Of a stretch of DNA of 64,000 nt, positions 10,373 through 21,234 are shown in pieces. A program made the translations under genes and the position numbers. Source of the DNA: Saccopteryx bilineata (lineage: Eukaryota; Chordata; Mammalia; Chiroptera; Emballonuridae); contig NC_089493.1 in assembly GCF_036850765.1 (NCBI RefSeq), forward strand, positions 267,084,534 to 267,148,533, in the 5' to 3' direction. The notes beneath the pieces are model-generated. The model searched no databases. It was not told the origin of the DNA and saw only the letters and a program-made list of their open reading frames with translations. The first letter of the stretch is position 1, and every line of letters starts with the position of its first letter.

Positions 10373-11440
10373 AGATGTGGTGACATTAATCAAGCCTCTG
10401 AGTCCCCTGATCCAGACCTCAGGGAACCACGTGTGATAGGGAGTGAAGCCAACACCATGGCAGCCTTATAGGAGATGTCGGGACTGGAGGCTGAGCAGAG
10501 GCACACACTGCAGGGTGGTCACACTAGGAACAGGGCTCCCACCCACACTCCACCCGGAATCAAAGACAGCCTCAGGAGTGGCCAAACAGAGCCCTCACTC
10601 GGCACTGACTGAGCTATTTCCAGATCAGAGTCAGGAAAAAGGCGGAGAAAACCTCAACAGTATTAGACCTGTAAAAACGCTGCAGAACAAAGAAAGGGAA
10701 CAGCATTTGGGGGCCTCAGAGCAGAAGAACAAACCTCTGAAAACAATCTACCATAGCGTCCAGAAGAATTACAGATGTGCGCCTGAAGATATGGTGAGAT
10801 TCTGTTTCTGGCAATATAGCAGACTAAACCTCACCTTTAAAAAAAGAAACACACCTCAATATACTTTCTCCTGATATAATGTGCCAGATAAAATATTATG
10901 CACATGCTTTTAAGCATATGCTGAGCTTGCAGGAAAGTTAGGTAATCCTCAATGGCTGAAAACCAAGATGTGGAAGCCAGACTGGAAGGCTGATGTGTGA
11001 GCCGCAGCTGCCCAGGGTCGGAAACCCGAAGGCTGAGGACTTTATGGCCACAGCGTTCTCAGAAGACGAGACTTTGCAGAGTGGAAAACTGGAACCAAGA
11101 TGCCTGCCAAAAGTAAAAAACAACAAAGCTACAGCCTCCTTAGAAGTGTGGGCTAGAAGAGCTTTGCCCTGGCAAGCGGAGGTGACAGGGAAACTTGAGT
11201 GTCAGCCTAGACTCTGAGTGTGAAAAAAAATCCACAGACTTCCTAACGGCCCAGGCCTCCTGTGAGACTGGAGTCTGCGTGTATGCCAGTGGGGAGACTC
11301 AGGAAACACTAAGCCAGCAAATGACTTTCAAGTGGTCCCGGTACGGAGCACCTGCCAGAAGCCAGTGCAACCCCTCTCGGAGGGAATGTGCTGGCATCCC
11401 AGATCTTTAGTGTTCCCACTGAACATAAGCTCACAATCCA

Positions 11441-11595
11441 AAGAACCTTTTTTTAATTGATTTGTTAATTTTAGAGAGAGGAAGGGATAGAGAGAGACAG
11501 AAATATTGATCTGTTCCTGTATGTACTCCGGGGATTGAACCGGAAACCTTCGCATTTCAGGATGACACTCCAACCAACCAAGCCATCCAGCCAGG
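11441..11595 (-). mobile_element. tRNA-derived SINE, family D
   Basis: Reversed VES-like layout: TTTTAGAGAGAGGAAGGG, ATATTGATCTGTTCC, GGGGATTGAACC and a head ending AGCCATCCAGCCAGGG. The 12-bp TSD GCTCACAATCCA is at 11429-11440 and 11596-11607. Confidence 0.82.
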
Positions 11596-11622
11596 GCTCA
11601 CAATCCAGAATTTAATACACAG

Positions 11623-11810
11623 CCTGACCTGTGGTGGCACAGTGGATAAAGCGTTGACCTGGAAATGCTGAGGTCGCCGGTTCGAAACCCTGGGCTTGCC
11701 TGGTCAAGGCACATATGGGAGTTGATGCTTCCAGCTCCTCCCCCTTCTCTCTCTCTCTGTCTCTCCCTCTCCTCTCTAAAATGAATAAATAAAATAATAA
11801 TAATAATAAA
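11623..11810 (+). mobile_element. tRNA-derived SINE, family B
   Basis: Typical family B copy with a TAA-repeat tail (AATAATAATAATAA). The perfect 10-bp TSD TAATACACAG is at 11613-11622 and 11811-11820. It lies only 27 bases from a family D SINE in opposite orientation. Confidence 0.9.
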
Positions 11811-12430
11811 TAATACACAGAGCAAAAGCCAGGAGCAAAACAACTCCAGGTACTGGATTTTTTAATACAAAATATGAAATGCTTATCTCTAAGTTTTAAA
11901 GAAATAATAATTGAATTAAAAAACAGGAGCAGGGAACATGATACTATCAAGAAAAAAAGGACAAGACTAATTTGAAAAGATCTAATTAGAATTTCTAAAA
12001 TGAAAATTTTCATTATTGAAATTAAAACTCAGTAGGTATTTAAAACAAAAGATTAAACAAAGCTGACAGGAAATTGGAAAACTAGGAGATAAATCTGAAA
12101 AGATTACCCCGAGGTGGAAAATGGAAAAGACTGGTTAAGATCCACAGGGAACTTACCCAGACCAAATGCCAGAATTGGGCCTGGCATAGTGCTCAATAAA
12201 TATTTGCCGAATAAGTAAACGACAAAGAGAATTTTTTTTTAAAAAAAAGGCTTATATGTATCTAATTGGGTCCCAAAAGAAAATAGAATTGAAGAATAGA
12301 ATTATTTAAAGAGGAAACACCTGAGAAGATATAAACATGAACTACAAAGACTCACATCCATTATAAATAAAAAGAAATCCACACTTAGGCACATTTCATT
12401 AAATTTGCAGAATGCCAAAGACAAAGATCC

Positions 12431-12780
12431 AAGCAGAACTCACAGGATATCATCATAGCAGCAACTCTATTTCCATCCCCCGATTTGTCATGAAGCCTGT
12501 GCAAGGGGAGGTGCTTCTGCCCCCATCCCTGGACAAGGGCAGACCCACCCCCTCAGCAGGCACTCAAAGGTAAGAGAGTACCGAGGCCACTTTGCTTAGG
12601 AGCACAGTCTCAATTCATGACTTGAAATATTGGACACCTATCCACTGTGTCCCCCAACTTGGAGGAAAGCATAATAAGCTCTCCAAAGGTCTTAAGCCCC
12701 CCCCATGAGGCCTCAGTCAGGAGTAGCAGCCCTGCTCCCCCCAACCCACCCTGCAAGGTGCAGTACAGCTCTCTCCAAAC
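12431..12780. other. unique sequence
   Basis: Nothing recognisable is seen beyond short CCCC runs, and no exon is supported. Confidence 0.35.
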
Positions 12781-12997
12781 CTGTGGTTCTCAACCCAACC
12801 TGAGTTTTCTCCCTAGGGGACATTTGACAATGTCTCAAGACACTTTGGGTGGTCACAGTGGGGGCGATGATACCGGCATCTAGTGGATAGAGCCAAGGGT
12901 CACTGCTAAGTGGCCTGCAATACACAGGACAGACAGACGCCCAGAACAATGAATCATTGGCCCAGAGCATCAGGAGAGCCGAGGCTGAGAAATCCTG
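12781..12997 (+). mobile_element. MER5A-type hAT-Charlie fossil
   Basis: It opens with CTGTGGTTCTCAAC, continues GGGGACATTTGACAATGTCTC and GGCATCTAGTGGATAGAG, then AATACACAGGACAG, and closes GAGGCTGAGAAATCCTG. This is the order of the placental-wide MER5A non-autonomous DNA transposon. It is much older than the other hAT copies in the window. Confidence 0.8.
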
Positions 12998-13124
12998 CCC
13001 CACAGCCGTCCTCACCTGATTCTTTCTCATCCGCCACAACTGGGGCCCCTCTTATACTCCTGAGGGAGTGAACTGCCTGGCAGGGCCTTAGACAGCTGAC
13101 AGGGCCTGACGTTCACTATCAAGA

Positions 13125-13270
13125 GGCAGTGCTATGCAGTGGCTGAGACCCAGGTTCCACCTGTGACTCACTAACCCCCCTGTGGCCCTGGGCAAGGTCC
13201 CAGTTTGTTCATCTGTAAAGTAGGGAACATGATCCCCAGGTGGGGAGAGGTCACAGAGGGAAATGTTGGG
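13125..13270 (+). mobile_element. MIR fossil SINE
   Basis: GACCCAGGTTCCACCTGTGACTC, GGCCCTGGGCAAG and TTTGTTCATCTGTAAAGTAGGG match the MIR core and 3' part. Confidence 0.6.
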
Positions 13271-13499
13271 AGTCATGAGTGGGCAGGAGTCACTCCTCTT
13301 GCAATGGGGCCAGGCAGGCCCCTCCTTGAGCAGATTAGGTAGGACTTGGAGCAGCAGTGTTCAGGTGTGGGACTGACTCACTGTGGGCGACAGCGAGGAG
13401 CGGTGTCCTCATGACACCTCTGCCCTGATGCACACTGGCCCTTGGAGAGCGACCCTTGGGATGTGAAAGGCACTTGATCAGGTTTAAGAACGAGACAAT

Positions 13500-13615
13500 C
13501 TGGGTGTGAATTCCATCTCAGCCACCTACCTGATTCACGACCTTTGCCAAACCCGTAAACTTCTCTGAGCCCGTTTCCCACCTCCAGTGTGGTCACGACC
13601 GTGGAATACATTGTA
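13500..13615 (+). mobile_element. MIR fossil fragment
   Basis: TCTGGGTGTGAATTCCATCTCAGCCACC and ACTTCTCTGAGCCCGTTTCC resemble MIR. The copy is diverged, with no TSD visible. Confidence 0.5.
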
Positions 13616-13809
13616 TGGAGTCGTCGTGGCCATCCAATGCGACATCCCCTCCCCCAACACAGAGTCTATCTCATAGAGGGTGGTTGTCTCAGACACTGGA
13701 ACCTCTCTTGTCCCATTTCCCTTCCTTGCTGTGCCTGCCCTGGAAGACATCAGTCGGCCTAAGTCAGTTTGGAGGGCTTGGTATTCTCCTCCTCAGAAAA
13801 CGGGTTGAG

Positions 13810-14199
13810 ACCCTGGCCGGTTGGCTCAGTGGTAGAGCGTCGGCCTGGCGTGCAGAGGTCCCGGGTTCGATTCCCGGCCACGGCACACAGGAGAAGTGCC
13901 CATCTGCTTCTCCACTCCTCCCCCTCTCCTTCCTCTCTGTCTCTCTCTTCCCCTCCCGCAGCCGAGGCTCCATTGGAGCAAAGATGGCCTGGGCGCTGGG
14001 GATGGCTCCTTGACCTCCCCCAGGCGCTAGAGTGGCTCTGGTAGTGGCAGAGCGACGCCCCGGAGGGGCAGAGCATCGCCCCCTAGTGGGCAGAGCGTAG
14101 CCCCTGGTGGGCGTGCCGGGTGGATCCCGGTCGGGCGCATGCGGGAGTCTGTCTGACTGTCTCTCCCCGTTTCTAGCTTCGAAAACAAAGAAAAAAAAA
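13810..14199 (+). mobile_element. tRNA-derived SINE, family A
   Basis: Full-length copy. The imperfect TSD GAAAACGGGTTGA / GAAAACAGGTTGA flanks it. A CTCF-like motif on the minus strand at 14073-14092 has the CCACTAGGGGGCG variant, which also fits the CTCF consensus. Confidence 0.88.
14073..14092 (-). promoter_or_regulatory. CTCF-like motif in SINE A
   Basis: The minus strand reads TGCCCACTAGGGGGCGATGC. The core CCACTAGGGGGCG is an allowed CTCF form. Occupancy cannot be told from sequence. Confidence 0.5.
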
Positions 14200-14213
14200 G
14201 AAAACAGGTTGAA

Positions 14214-15040
14214 GCTGGTGGGTGCAGCAGGCACTCCTAACTCCATGTTATGAGTCAAGCTTTGCTTGTGATGCTTCCCACTCACCACCAGGTGTCACCC
14301 TCAGCCTTCTCACCACTGTATATCAAACCGCCATTGATGGATGCAGAAGTGGGGACAGGCCCACGGTGCAGATAGCAGGGGGCTGAGTTCACAGGCCAGA
14401 ACCAGGTGGGGCCCCAGACATCCCAGCTTGAAACCCTAGACCTCTCTGTCCTTGTGGCTTCCCAGACTTGCTTCTGCCCTCTACATGAGTATCTATCTGG
14501 GATAGAGGCCAAGTAGGGCTGGAAGATTCATTCTATCACTAGGACCCCACATACCGGGACTTGGCCCAGTCTCACTCCTGCATCACCGTGGCCTCCCCAC
14601 CCTGCAGGACCTCGGGTCTTGATGTGCCCTCCTGACTTCAGGCTCTGCTCCCCTCCGTGGCGCTGCCTCCGGGGCCTGATCTCTACCCTAAACTTATCTT
14701 CACCTCCCCCTTGCCAGCCCCAACCCTGAGTGCTCATCTTGGACTCGCACCTACTTCCCAATAGTGGCTGAAAATGTCATAAGACTGAAGTTTGGGGTCC
14801 AGTGTAAATGCAGGAGGCGACATGGGATAGGGCAAGTAACTAAAAGACTTGGTTTTAGAATCTTCTCTGGAACTTTGGGCAAAGCTTTCTGCGCATCCCT
14901 AGACTTCACTATGTCCTTCATCCCCCCCCGTTCCTCCGCCTGCCTGGACCTCCCTGTGGTACTCCCATCCCCTTGCTGTTGGCTCAGTCCTCAGATCCTG
15001 TTTAAACCTGCTCAAACCCCACCCTCTCAGAGAAGCCTAA
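14214..15040. other. unique sequence, no gene recognised
   Basis: Mixed-composition non-coding DNA. A long + strand open frame that begins at 14764 runs into the CA array and is explained by the stop-free repeat. Confidence 0.4.
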
Positions 15041-15390
15041 GTGAACACACACACACACCACACACTCCCCCACACACACACACCACACACACACCCCACA
15101 CACACACACCCACACACACACCACACACACACCACACACACCCCACGCACACCCCACGCACACACCCCACACACACACCACACACACTCCACACATACAC
15201 CCCACACATACACCCCACGCACACCCCACGCACACACCACACACACCCCACACACACCCCACGCACACCCACGCACACCACACACACCATACACACCCCA
15301 CACACACACCACACACACACACCATACACACCCCACACATACACCATACACACACCACACCACACACACACACACACCACACACACACTG
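15041..15390 (+). repeat. degenerate CA/CCCACAC microsatellite array
   Basis: About 350 bases of CACACA runs are punctuated by CC, GC and TA interruptions (CCCACACACA, CCCACGCACA). The array is stop-free in several frames on both strands, which creates false Thr-His or Cys-Val proteins. A purer (CA)n tract of about 36 bases follows at 15572-15610. Confidence 0.95.
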
Positions 15391-15479
15391 TTTTCCTCCC
15401 CACTGTACTCTTTCACCCCTCGTGGCATGCATCACAGCATGAAGAGACATTCTCTCTTCAGGGGCAGGCACCATGCTTG

Positions 15480-15560
15480 GCTCACCCATACCCCTAGCTT
15501 TTATTCAATAGCTTGGTGCCTGGCACATAGTAGATGATCAATAAACAGTTGTCAGATGAC
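15480..15560 (+). mobile_element. MIR 3' tail fragment
   Basis: TTGGTGCCTGGCACATAGTAGATGATCAATAAACAG is the conserved 3' end of MIR/L2-type elements. Confidence 0.55.
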
Positions 15561-15570
15561 TCTAGTCCCC

Positions 15571-15571
<1 letters not shown>

Positions 15572-15610
<39 letters not shown>
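15572..15610 (+). repeat. (CA)n microsatellite
   Basis: A pure CA dinucleotide run of about 19 units. Confidence 0.95.
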
Positions 15611-15611
<1 letters not shown>

Positions 15612-16051
15612 CTAAATCTCCAATCTTGCCCTCTTCTTCCCTGAGTTCCAGACATTCCCAGATTTGCCCTTCATTTTAAAAAAGGTTCCTTCTCTTGTAG
15701 CCTTTTACAAGCCCCTTAATTGTCCTCATTATTTTTTTGCAATCTAAATTGAACCATCTGCATCTGTAATCATCATGCTTTTTGCTGTCGTTTCCTTTAA
15801 AATAGGTTTTCTCTTAATTGTCTGTAAAGTTTACTTCTTGTTTAGATGATAAACATGACTGTCTTCACTCCTAGTATCGGATTTTTATACAGTCCTGTCC
15901 TCTTGAAAGTCTCTCTTCATCTCGTGGGTGGTCGTCTGCATCTTCTTAAACTCTTACATCTTTAACTTTTATATGTTTAATCTTTTAATCTCAGACGTTA
16001 GGCTTTGATGTTCTAACTTAAATTACATTCATTTTGTCACATTATTTCATC

Positions 16052-16345
16052 AATATTTTTTTTTTTTTTTTTTTTTTCATTTTTCTGAAGCTGGAAACAG
16101 GGAGAGACAGTCAGACAGACTCTCGCATGCGCCCGACCAGGATCCACCCGGCACGCCCACCATGGGGCAACGCTCTGCCCACCAGGGGGCGATGCTCTGC
16201 CCCTCCGGGGTGTTGCCCTGAGGGGCAGAGCGTCGCCCCTGGTGGGCATGCCAGGTGGATCCCGGCCGGGCGCATGCGGGAGTCTGTCTGTCTCCCCATT
16301 TCCAGCTTCAGAAAAATACAGAAAAGAAAAAAAAAAAGTTAAAAA
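16052..16345. mobile_element. fold-back SINE family A inverted repeat
   Basis: A T-run followed by the minus-strand 3' part of SINE A (CTGAAGCTGGAAAC to CCCCTCCGGGG, about 16080-16212) is joined directly to the plus-strand 3' part of the same SINE (GAGGGGCAGAGCG to CAGCTTCAGAAAAATAC, about 16213-16320), with an A tail. The arms are about 110-130 bases and can fold into one long hairpin. No tRNA-like head is present. Confidence 0.82.
16176..16195 (+). promoter_or_regulatory. CTCF-like motif in fold-back SINE
   Basis: TGCCCACCAGGGGGCGATGC is intact at all CpG-containing core positions. It differs from the usual CTCF consensus at about three flanking bases. Confidence 0.5.
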
Positions 16346-16620
16346 AAAAAAAAGATAAACACCAAAAAAAAAAAGATAAACACCCAGTACATGAAACTTA
16401 CCCTCATGTGCCCTAAAGATACCAGAGAGGATGGCTTTGGTCTAGACAAGGGTACCAGACAACCAGCAATGTTAACACTGAGCCTCAGTGTGTACAATGG
16501 GAGGCTGAAGTTGTGACCTTAAAAACCAAGTCCCTACAATGGGACACCGTCACTGTATAAGGCACAGGATGACCCCAACCAACATGAGCAGCAAATATAT
16601 ATGATTAAAAATGTTTTTAA

Positions 16621-16842
16621 GGGACTGACCTGTGCTGGCGCAGTGGATAAAGCGTCGACCTGGAAATGCTGAGGTTGCTGGTTCGAAACCCTGGGCTTGC
16701 CTGGTCAAGGCACACATGGGAGTTGATGCTTCCTGCCCCTCCCCCCCTTCTCTCTGTCTTTCTCTCCTTTCTAAAATGAATAAATTAAAAATAAATAAAT
16801 AAAAACTCAAGTTAAAAAAAAAAGAAAATCAATTAAAAAAAT
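16621..16842 (+). mobile_element. tRNA-derived SINE, family B, adjoining L1
   Basis: GACTGACCTGTGCTGGCGCAG head, GTCGACCTGGAAATGCTGAG, and an AATAAATAAATAAA tail running into A-rich spacer. It is directly followed by a truncated L1, and the pair shares one outer TSD (AAAAATGTTTTTAA at 16607-16620 and 17406-17419). Confidence 0.8.
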
Positions 16843-17405
16843 ATGTTTTTCTGAAAATAGAACTACCTTATGACCCAGCAATCCCTCTACTGGGTATATA
16901 CCCCCAAAACTCAGAAACATTGATACGTAAAGACACATGCAGCCCCATGTTCATTGCAGCATTGTTCACAGTGGCCAGGACATGGAAACAACCAAAAAGC
17001 CCATCAATAGATGACTGGATAAAGAAGATGTGGCACATATACACTATGGAATACTACTCAGCCATAAGAAATGATGACATTGGATCATTTACAGCAAAAT
17101 GGTGGGATCTTGATAACATTATACGAAGTGAAATAAGTAAATCAGAAAAAAACAGGAACTGCATTAAGAGACATTGATAAGAGTGTGGTGGTTACAGGGG
17201 GAGGAGGGAGAGGGATAGGGAGAGGGGGAGGGGGAGGGGCACAAAGAAAACTAGATAGAAGGTGACAGAGGACAATCTGACTTTGGGTGATGGGTATGCA
17301 ACATAAGTGAATGACAAGATAACCTGGACTTGTTATCTTTGAATATATGTATCCTGATTTATTGATGTCGCCCCATTAAAAAAATAAAATTATTTAAGAA
17401 GAAAA
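16843..17405 (+). mobile_element. 5'-truncated young L1 3' end
   Basis: The first part encodes the last roughly 110 residues of L1 ORF2 with a still-open frame (residues KMWHIYTMEYYSAIRNDD and ...KSEKNRN...). A purine-rich 3'UTR tract (GGGAGAGGGGGAGGGGG, 17196-17240), CTTGTTATCTTTGAATATATG and an A-rich tail follow. It is much less decayed than other L1 pieces here, so it is lineage-specific. It cannot act alone because the reverse transcriptase part is missing. Confidence 0.85.
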
Positions 17406-17419
17406 AAAAATGTTTTTAA

Positions 17420-18130
17420 ATCCTCTCTGAAACAAGGCGCACTCCAGACCACTGAATAAATGAAAGGGTAAAGATGCCACCATTTCCCACAGACCCTTAC
17501 ATCTGGGGTATCTCCTTTACAGCAGCAGACACCCTGCCCCCTTGGCTCCCGCAGCTCCGCCCTCTGGGAGGAGCTCCCACCTGTCTGCAATGCCTTTCTG
17601 CCAGTCAGTCCCAGAGAGGAGGAAATTCCAGCTGTCTTCACTCGGATTCTCCAAAGACTTGGGTGCAAGTGATGGGGAGGTGACACCAGGATGCATGTGG
17701 GGGGCAGGACAGGGAGGAAAGTCTGTGAAGAATGTTAGTGAGCAGGTGGCCTTTGGGTGGTTGTCTTTTTAGGGACCCTCTGGAAGGTGAGACAACATGC
17801 CTCAATGTTGGCCCCCAAATGGGGCTACCTGGGGTGTTAGGTCACCAGCTCCTGCCCCTCAACAGTTGAGGGTCCTCCAAGGCTTTTAGGCACTCGCCTG
17901 GGGCCAGTCATTGCCACAGGCAGAGTCACAGGAAACTGTCAGCAGGTGACTGCAGGTTGGCCACGGGCATATGGGCAGGGCAGCTACCGCCTCAGCCACA
18001 TGGGTAAGAGTGCCACAAACTGTGCCATGTTCCCTTTAACATTACAAGTGAGCTTCCCCCCACCAATTTCAGGGTCCTTCCCAATAGGTCTGCCACTTCC
18101 CTTTCCTGCCTTTTCTCCCACATTTGGATC
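17420..18130. other. unique sequence, no gene recognised
   Basis: Non-coding DNA with no interpretable frame or repeat beyond short low-complexity runs. Confidence 0.35.
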
Positions 18131-18441
18131 AAGCTGAACAACTGTCTCTTCTGTCCTGGGCTGTGCTCAGGCTTCTCCCTCCTCCTGGTGTGGCCTCACC
18201 CTCCTCCCATCATTTAGGTCCAGCTCAGAAACTAGTGTCTCTCCTCCCAACCCTCTCTCCCAGGTCCCCTCAGCCTGTTACCTGCCTCCTCAGAGCATTG
18301 CTCTAATTACCTGCTGTTTATTCCTAGATATGCCTGTCTCCCAACTACACTTAGGTTTCAAGAAGACAGGGATGGTTAGCTCTGCTTCCTCTGTGGGTCC
18401 TGGGTCTATCACCATGCTCTGCACATAGTGGATCCTCCATA
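18130..18441 (+). mobile_element. L2 fossil fragment
   Basis: CTTCTCCCTCCTCCTGG, GGTCCAGCTCAGAAAC, AAGAAGACAGGGATGGTTAG and CACCATGCTCTGCACATAGTGG follow the order of the L2 3' end (CAGCTCAAATG..., GGGACCGTG..., GGCACATAGTA). Confidence 0.6.
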
Positions 18442-18458
18442 AAATCCTGTGAATTCTT

Positions 18459-18800
18459 GCCTGGCCAGGTGGTGGCACAGTGGATAGAGCATCAGACTGG
18501 GATGCGGAAGACCCAGGTTCGAGACCCCGAGGTTGCCAGCTTGAGCGTGGGCTCATCTGGTTTGAGCAAAAATTCACCAGCTTGGACCCAAGGTCGCTGG
18601 CTCAAGCAAGGGGTTACTCGGTCTGCTGAAGGCCTATGGTCAAGGCACATATGAGAAAGCAATCAATGAACAACTAAGGTGTCGTAATGCGCAACAAAAA
18701 TCTAATGATTGATGCTTCTCATCTCACTGTTCCTGTCTGTCTGTCCCTGTTTATCCCTCACTCTGACCCTCTCTCTGTCTCTGTAAAAAAAAAAAAAAAA
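18459..18800 (+). mobile_element. tRNA-derived SINE, family C
   Basis: A nearly intact copy with a CCTGGCCAGGTGGTGGCACAG head, GACCCAGGTTCGAGACC and a TCTCATCTC...CTGTCTCTG tail. The 17-bp TSD AAATCCTGTGAATTCTT is at 18442-18458 and 18801-18817. Confidence 0.9.
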
Positions 18801-18817
18801 AATCCTGTGAATTCTTA

Positions 18818-19416
18818 TTTTCCAGATGAAGAGACATGGACCTGAAAAGCAAAGTGACCTAAGTCCCCAGATACTTTACTGAGCATCCACAGTAAACTCA
18901 GCCCTACGGGGTAAGGCTTGTCTGCCAAAAGAAGACAACGTGGACCCTACCCTCAGGGTGTGTCCCGTCCCACAAAGGAAGGGGTGACCTGTGCCAGCAT
19001 CCAGGGACCTGGTACTCACTCACATGTCCAGAGCATGTGAATGTCCTGCCATCTGTTGGAAATGCAGGCAAGCAGGGACAGCCAGCCCTGGTTGCTAAGC
19101 CACACATGGGACTAGAAGGCAGGAAGGCTAGAAACAAAGAGGACTCCTTCCCTGCCCTCAGGAAGCTGTGGTTCAATGAGGAGAGCAGAGCATCCTGGGA
19201 GAAGAGGACTACCTGTGGTGATCAGGTGATGGTGGGCAACGTGGACAGCAAGGGACAAAGTAGCTCAAAGAATTGAGAGATCTGAGAAGACTTCTTGGAA
19301 GAGGCAAGTTGGGGCTGAGACCTGGGGAACAAAAAGGAAAGGATATCCCCCCTTAGGAATTGTGACCACTGCTTGCTTCACTTTTCCTTCCATCGTTTTC
19401 CCATGGGGGGGCCTTG
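18818..19416. other. unique sequence, no gene recognised
   Basis: No repeat or exon identified. A MIR-like phrase (TTATTTTCCAGATGAAGAGAC) occurs near 18815-18840. Confidence 0.35.
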
Positions 19417-19422
19417 TCTCCC

Positions 19423-19802
19423 TGTAGAGGCCCTGAATCAGAGCACAGAACAGGGACACAGGTCAGTGCCCTGAGGCAAAAGCCACAGTGGCGTCACTGA
19501 CAGAAAGTACTGTACACAGTACCCTGCCGAACACAGCACAACAGGGATAGAATTATCAACTCGGGTCAATCAATAGGTGGGGACATTTGAGCTACCTCCC
19601 TCGCCCTTTTGTCTGCCCTAAGTTCCCCTTCCTGACTTCCTCATTCTCTTCTCTGCTCCTATTTGTGTGTATCAATAAATACCATTAGAGAGTCCTAGGT
19701 CAGGACTGTCTCATGAAACCTGCATAGGGGATTGTGAGATGGTTCCCCTAGGTCCCTCGGTGGACTTCATGGGGTCTCCAAGTAGTCGCTGTCTCTGCAA
19801 CA
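19423..19802 (+). mobile_element. 5' LTR of class II ERV
   Basis: It begins TGTAGAGGCCCTGAATC and ends CTGCAACA. It matches the LTR at 24197-24613 along its length (GTGCCCTGAGGCAAAAGCC, GGGATAGAATTATCAA, TCAATAAATACC, GGGGATTGTGAG). The external 6-bp TSD TCTCCC (19417-19422 and 24614-24619) is the length expected for class II/betaretrovirus-like integrations. It is about 37 bases shorter than its partner because of an internal duplication in the 3' LTR. Confidence 0.85.
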
Positions 19803-19869
19803 AGTGCTGTCCTGCGTGACAAACAGAAACAAGATGACCTCCCAAAGCCTGAAAAAGGGAAAGGACGTC

Positions 19870-21234
19870 TGTAAAGCCAGGAGCCACGGCCAGGGCCACT
19901 ATCACAGCAGCCTTCTGGCCTATGCAGGTTCGCATTGGATTCGGACAGTCGGTAAAGAAACAACGGAGCCTGTAAAGCCAGAAGCCAGGGCCAGGGCCAC
20001 CATCACAGCAGCCCGGCCCGTGCAGGTTCGCATTGGATTCAGACAGTCGGTAAAGAAACAACGGAGCCAAAAACTGGTGGGCCATAGCCTTTAATCCTAG
20101 CTTGTACCCGGCGGGCAAGTAAAAAAAAAATACACACTGGGCTCCGAAACCCACTCACATTCAGTGCTCACAAAGCTACTGATTTATCCGAGTTTCCTAG
20201 AATCAAAGGTTTCTAGCTCACCAGACTTATTCACCTCTGTTCCCCATCTCCTTCCTTCTCCAGCGTCAAACTGCACAAACTGGCCTCTCACTCAATACTC
20301 TGCCATCTCCTAGCCTCCTCCACGTGGCCTTCCTCTGCTCTTCTACTTTGCTTTCTCCTCTAATGATAATCTCAGGAACCAAGAGCATAAGCTCCCGCTC
20401 TGTCCCCATTTTATATTGTAGCTTCACAACCTCTAATCCAATATACAAAATAGGGAAGTCTCTAATACAAAGTCACTTCTCTGAGGCATGATTGGATTGT
20501 ACCACCCCACATCAAAAAGGGTGGGAAAGGCTTAATCCCAAAACCAAGCCCCAGGGTACAAGAATTCTCAACACACAGTAATATCACCTGGGCGATGGCC
20601 TCTTTAACAAAGTGAGCAATAATACATTTTATCTGCCCAACAGAGCCAAAAACTGGTGGGCTATAGTCTTTAATCCTAGCTTGCACCCGACGGGCAAGTA
20701 AAACACACACTGGGCTCCAAAACCCACTCACATTCAGGGCTCCCAAAGCCACTGATTTATCCGAGTTTCCTAGAATCAAAGGTTTCTAGCTCACCAGCCT
20801 TATTCTCCTCAGTTCCCCATCTCCTTCCTTATCCCAGATATTACAAACTCTGCACAAACTGGCATCTCACTCAGCACTCCGCCATCTTGGCTGCTTCTCC
20901 TGGCCACATGGCCTCTTTCTGCTCTCTGCTCTCTCATGCTAATCATCCCAGGAACCAAGAGAGCAAACTCTCGTTCTGCCCCCATTTTATATTGTAGCTT
21001 CACAACCTCTAATCCAATATACAAAATAGGGAAGTCTCTAATACAAAGTCACTTCTCTGAGGCATGATTGGATTGTACCACCCCACATCAAAAAGAGTGG
21101 GAAAGGCTTAATCCCAAAACCAAGCCCCAGGCTACAAGGATTCTCAACACACATTAATATCACCTGGGCCACGGCCTCACGTGGGCAGCGCCATTTTTAA
21201 CAAAGTGAGCATAATACATTTTATCTGCCCAACA
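19870..21234 (-). mobile_element. older solo LTR (Ser-primer ERV family), host of a nested LTR
   Basis: The outer LTR, minus orientation, is split into 19870-19970 (U5 end) and 20643-21234 (R and U3). Its ends are TGTAAAGCC...CCCAACA, the reverse of the TGTTGGG...TTACA family at 29514-30203. The external TSD is ACGTC (19865-19869) / ACGTT (21235-21239). A complete second LTR sits between the halves. Confidence 0.82.
19971..20642 (-). mobile_element. solo LTR nested inside related LTR
   Basis: A full 672-bp LTR of the same family inserted in the same orientation near the R/U5 junction of the older copy. The 5-bp TSD GAGCC is at 19966-19970 and 20643-20647. No internal retroviral sequence remains, as expected after LTR-LTR recombination. 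Confidence 0.85.

Larger units (their letters stand above)
10388..12430. mobile_element. probable ancient L1 5' region, heavily diverged
   Basis: Phrases such as TTCTGGCAATATAGCAGACTAAAC, GAATTAAAAAACAGGAGCAG and GGAAATTGGAAAACTAGGAG recall the 5'UTR/ORF1 part of old L1M elements. SINEs interrupt it at 11441-11595 and 11623-11810. A MIR-like tail is seen near 12180-12220. No intact frame; assignment is tentative. Confidence 0.4.

Noticed and set aside
15041..15390. CRISPR-like repeat array
   Set aside because: Units are irregular CA-rich microsatellite variants without unique spacers, in a mammalian genome.
14764..15537. 257-codon + frame and overlapping 130-150-codon minus frames around 15.0-15.5 kb
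   Set aside because: They read through the CA-rich microsatellite, giving Thr-His or Cys-Val repeats in several frames at once. The openness comes from the repeat, not from coding.
16920..17177. 85-codon frame as a host gene
   Set aside because: The residues (WHIYTMEYYSAIRND) are the L1 ORF2 C-terminus. It is the end of a truncated LINE.
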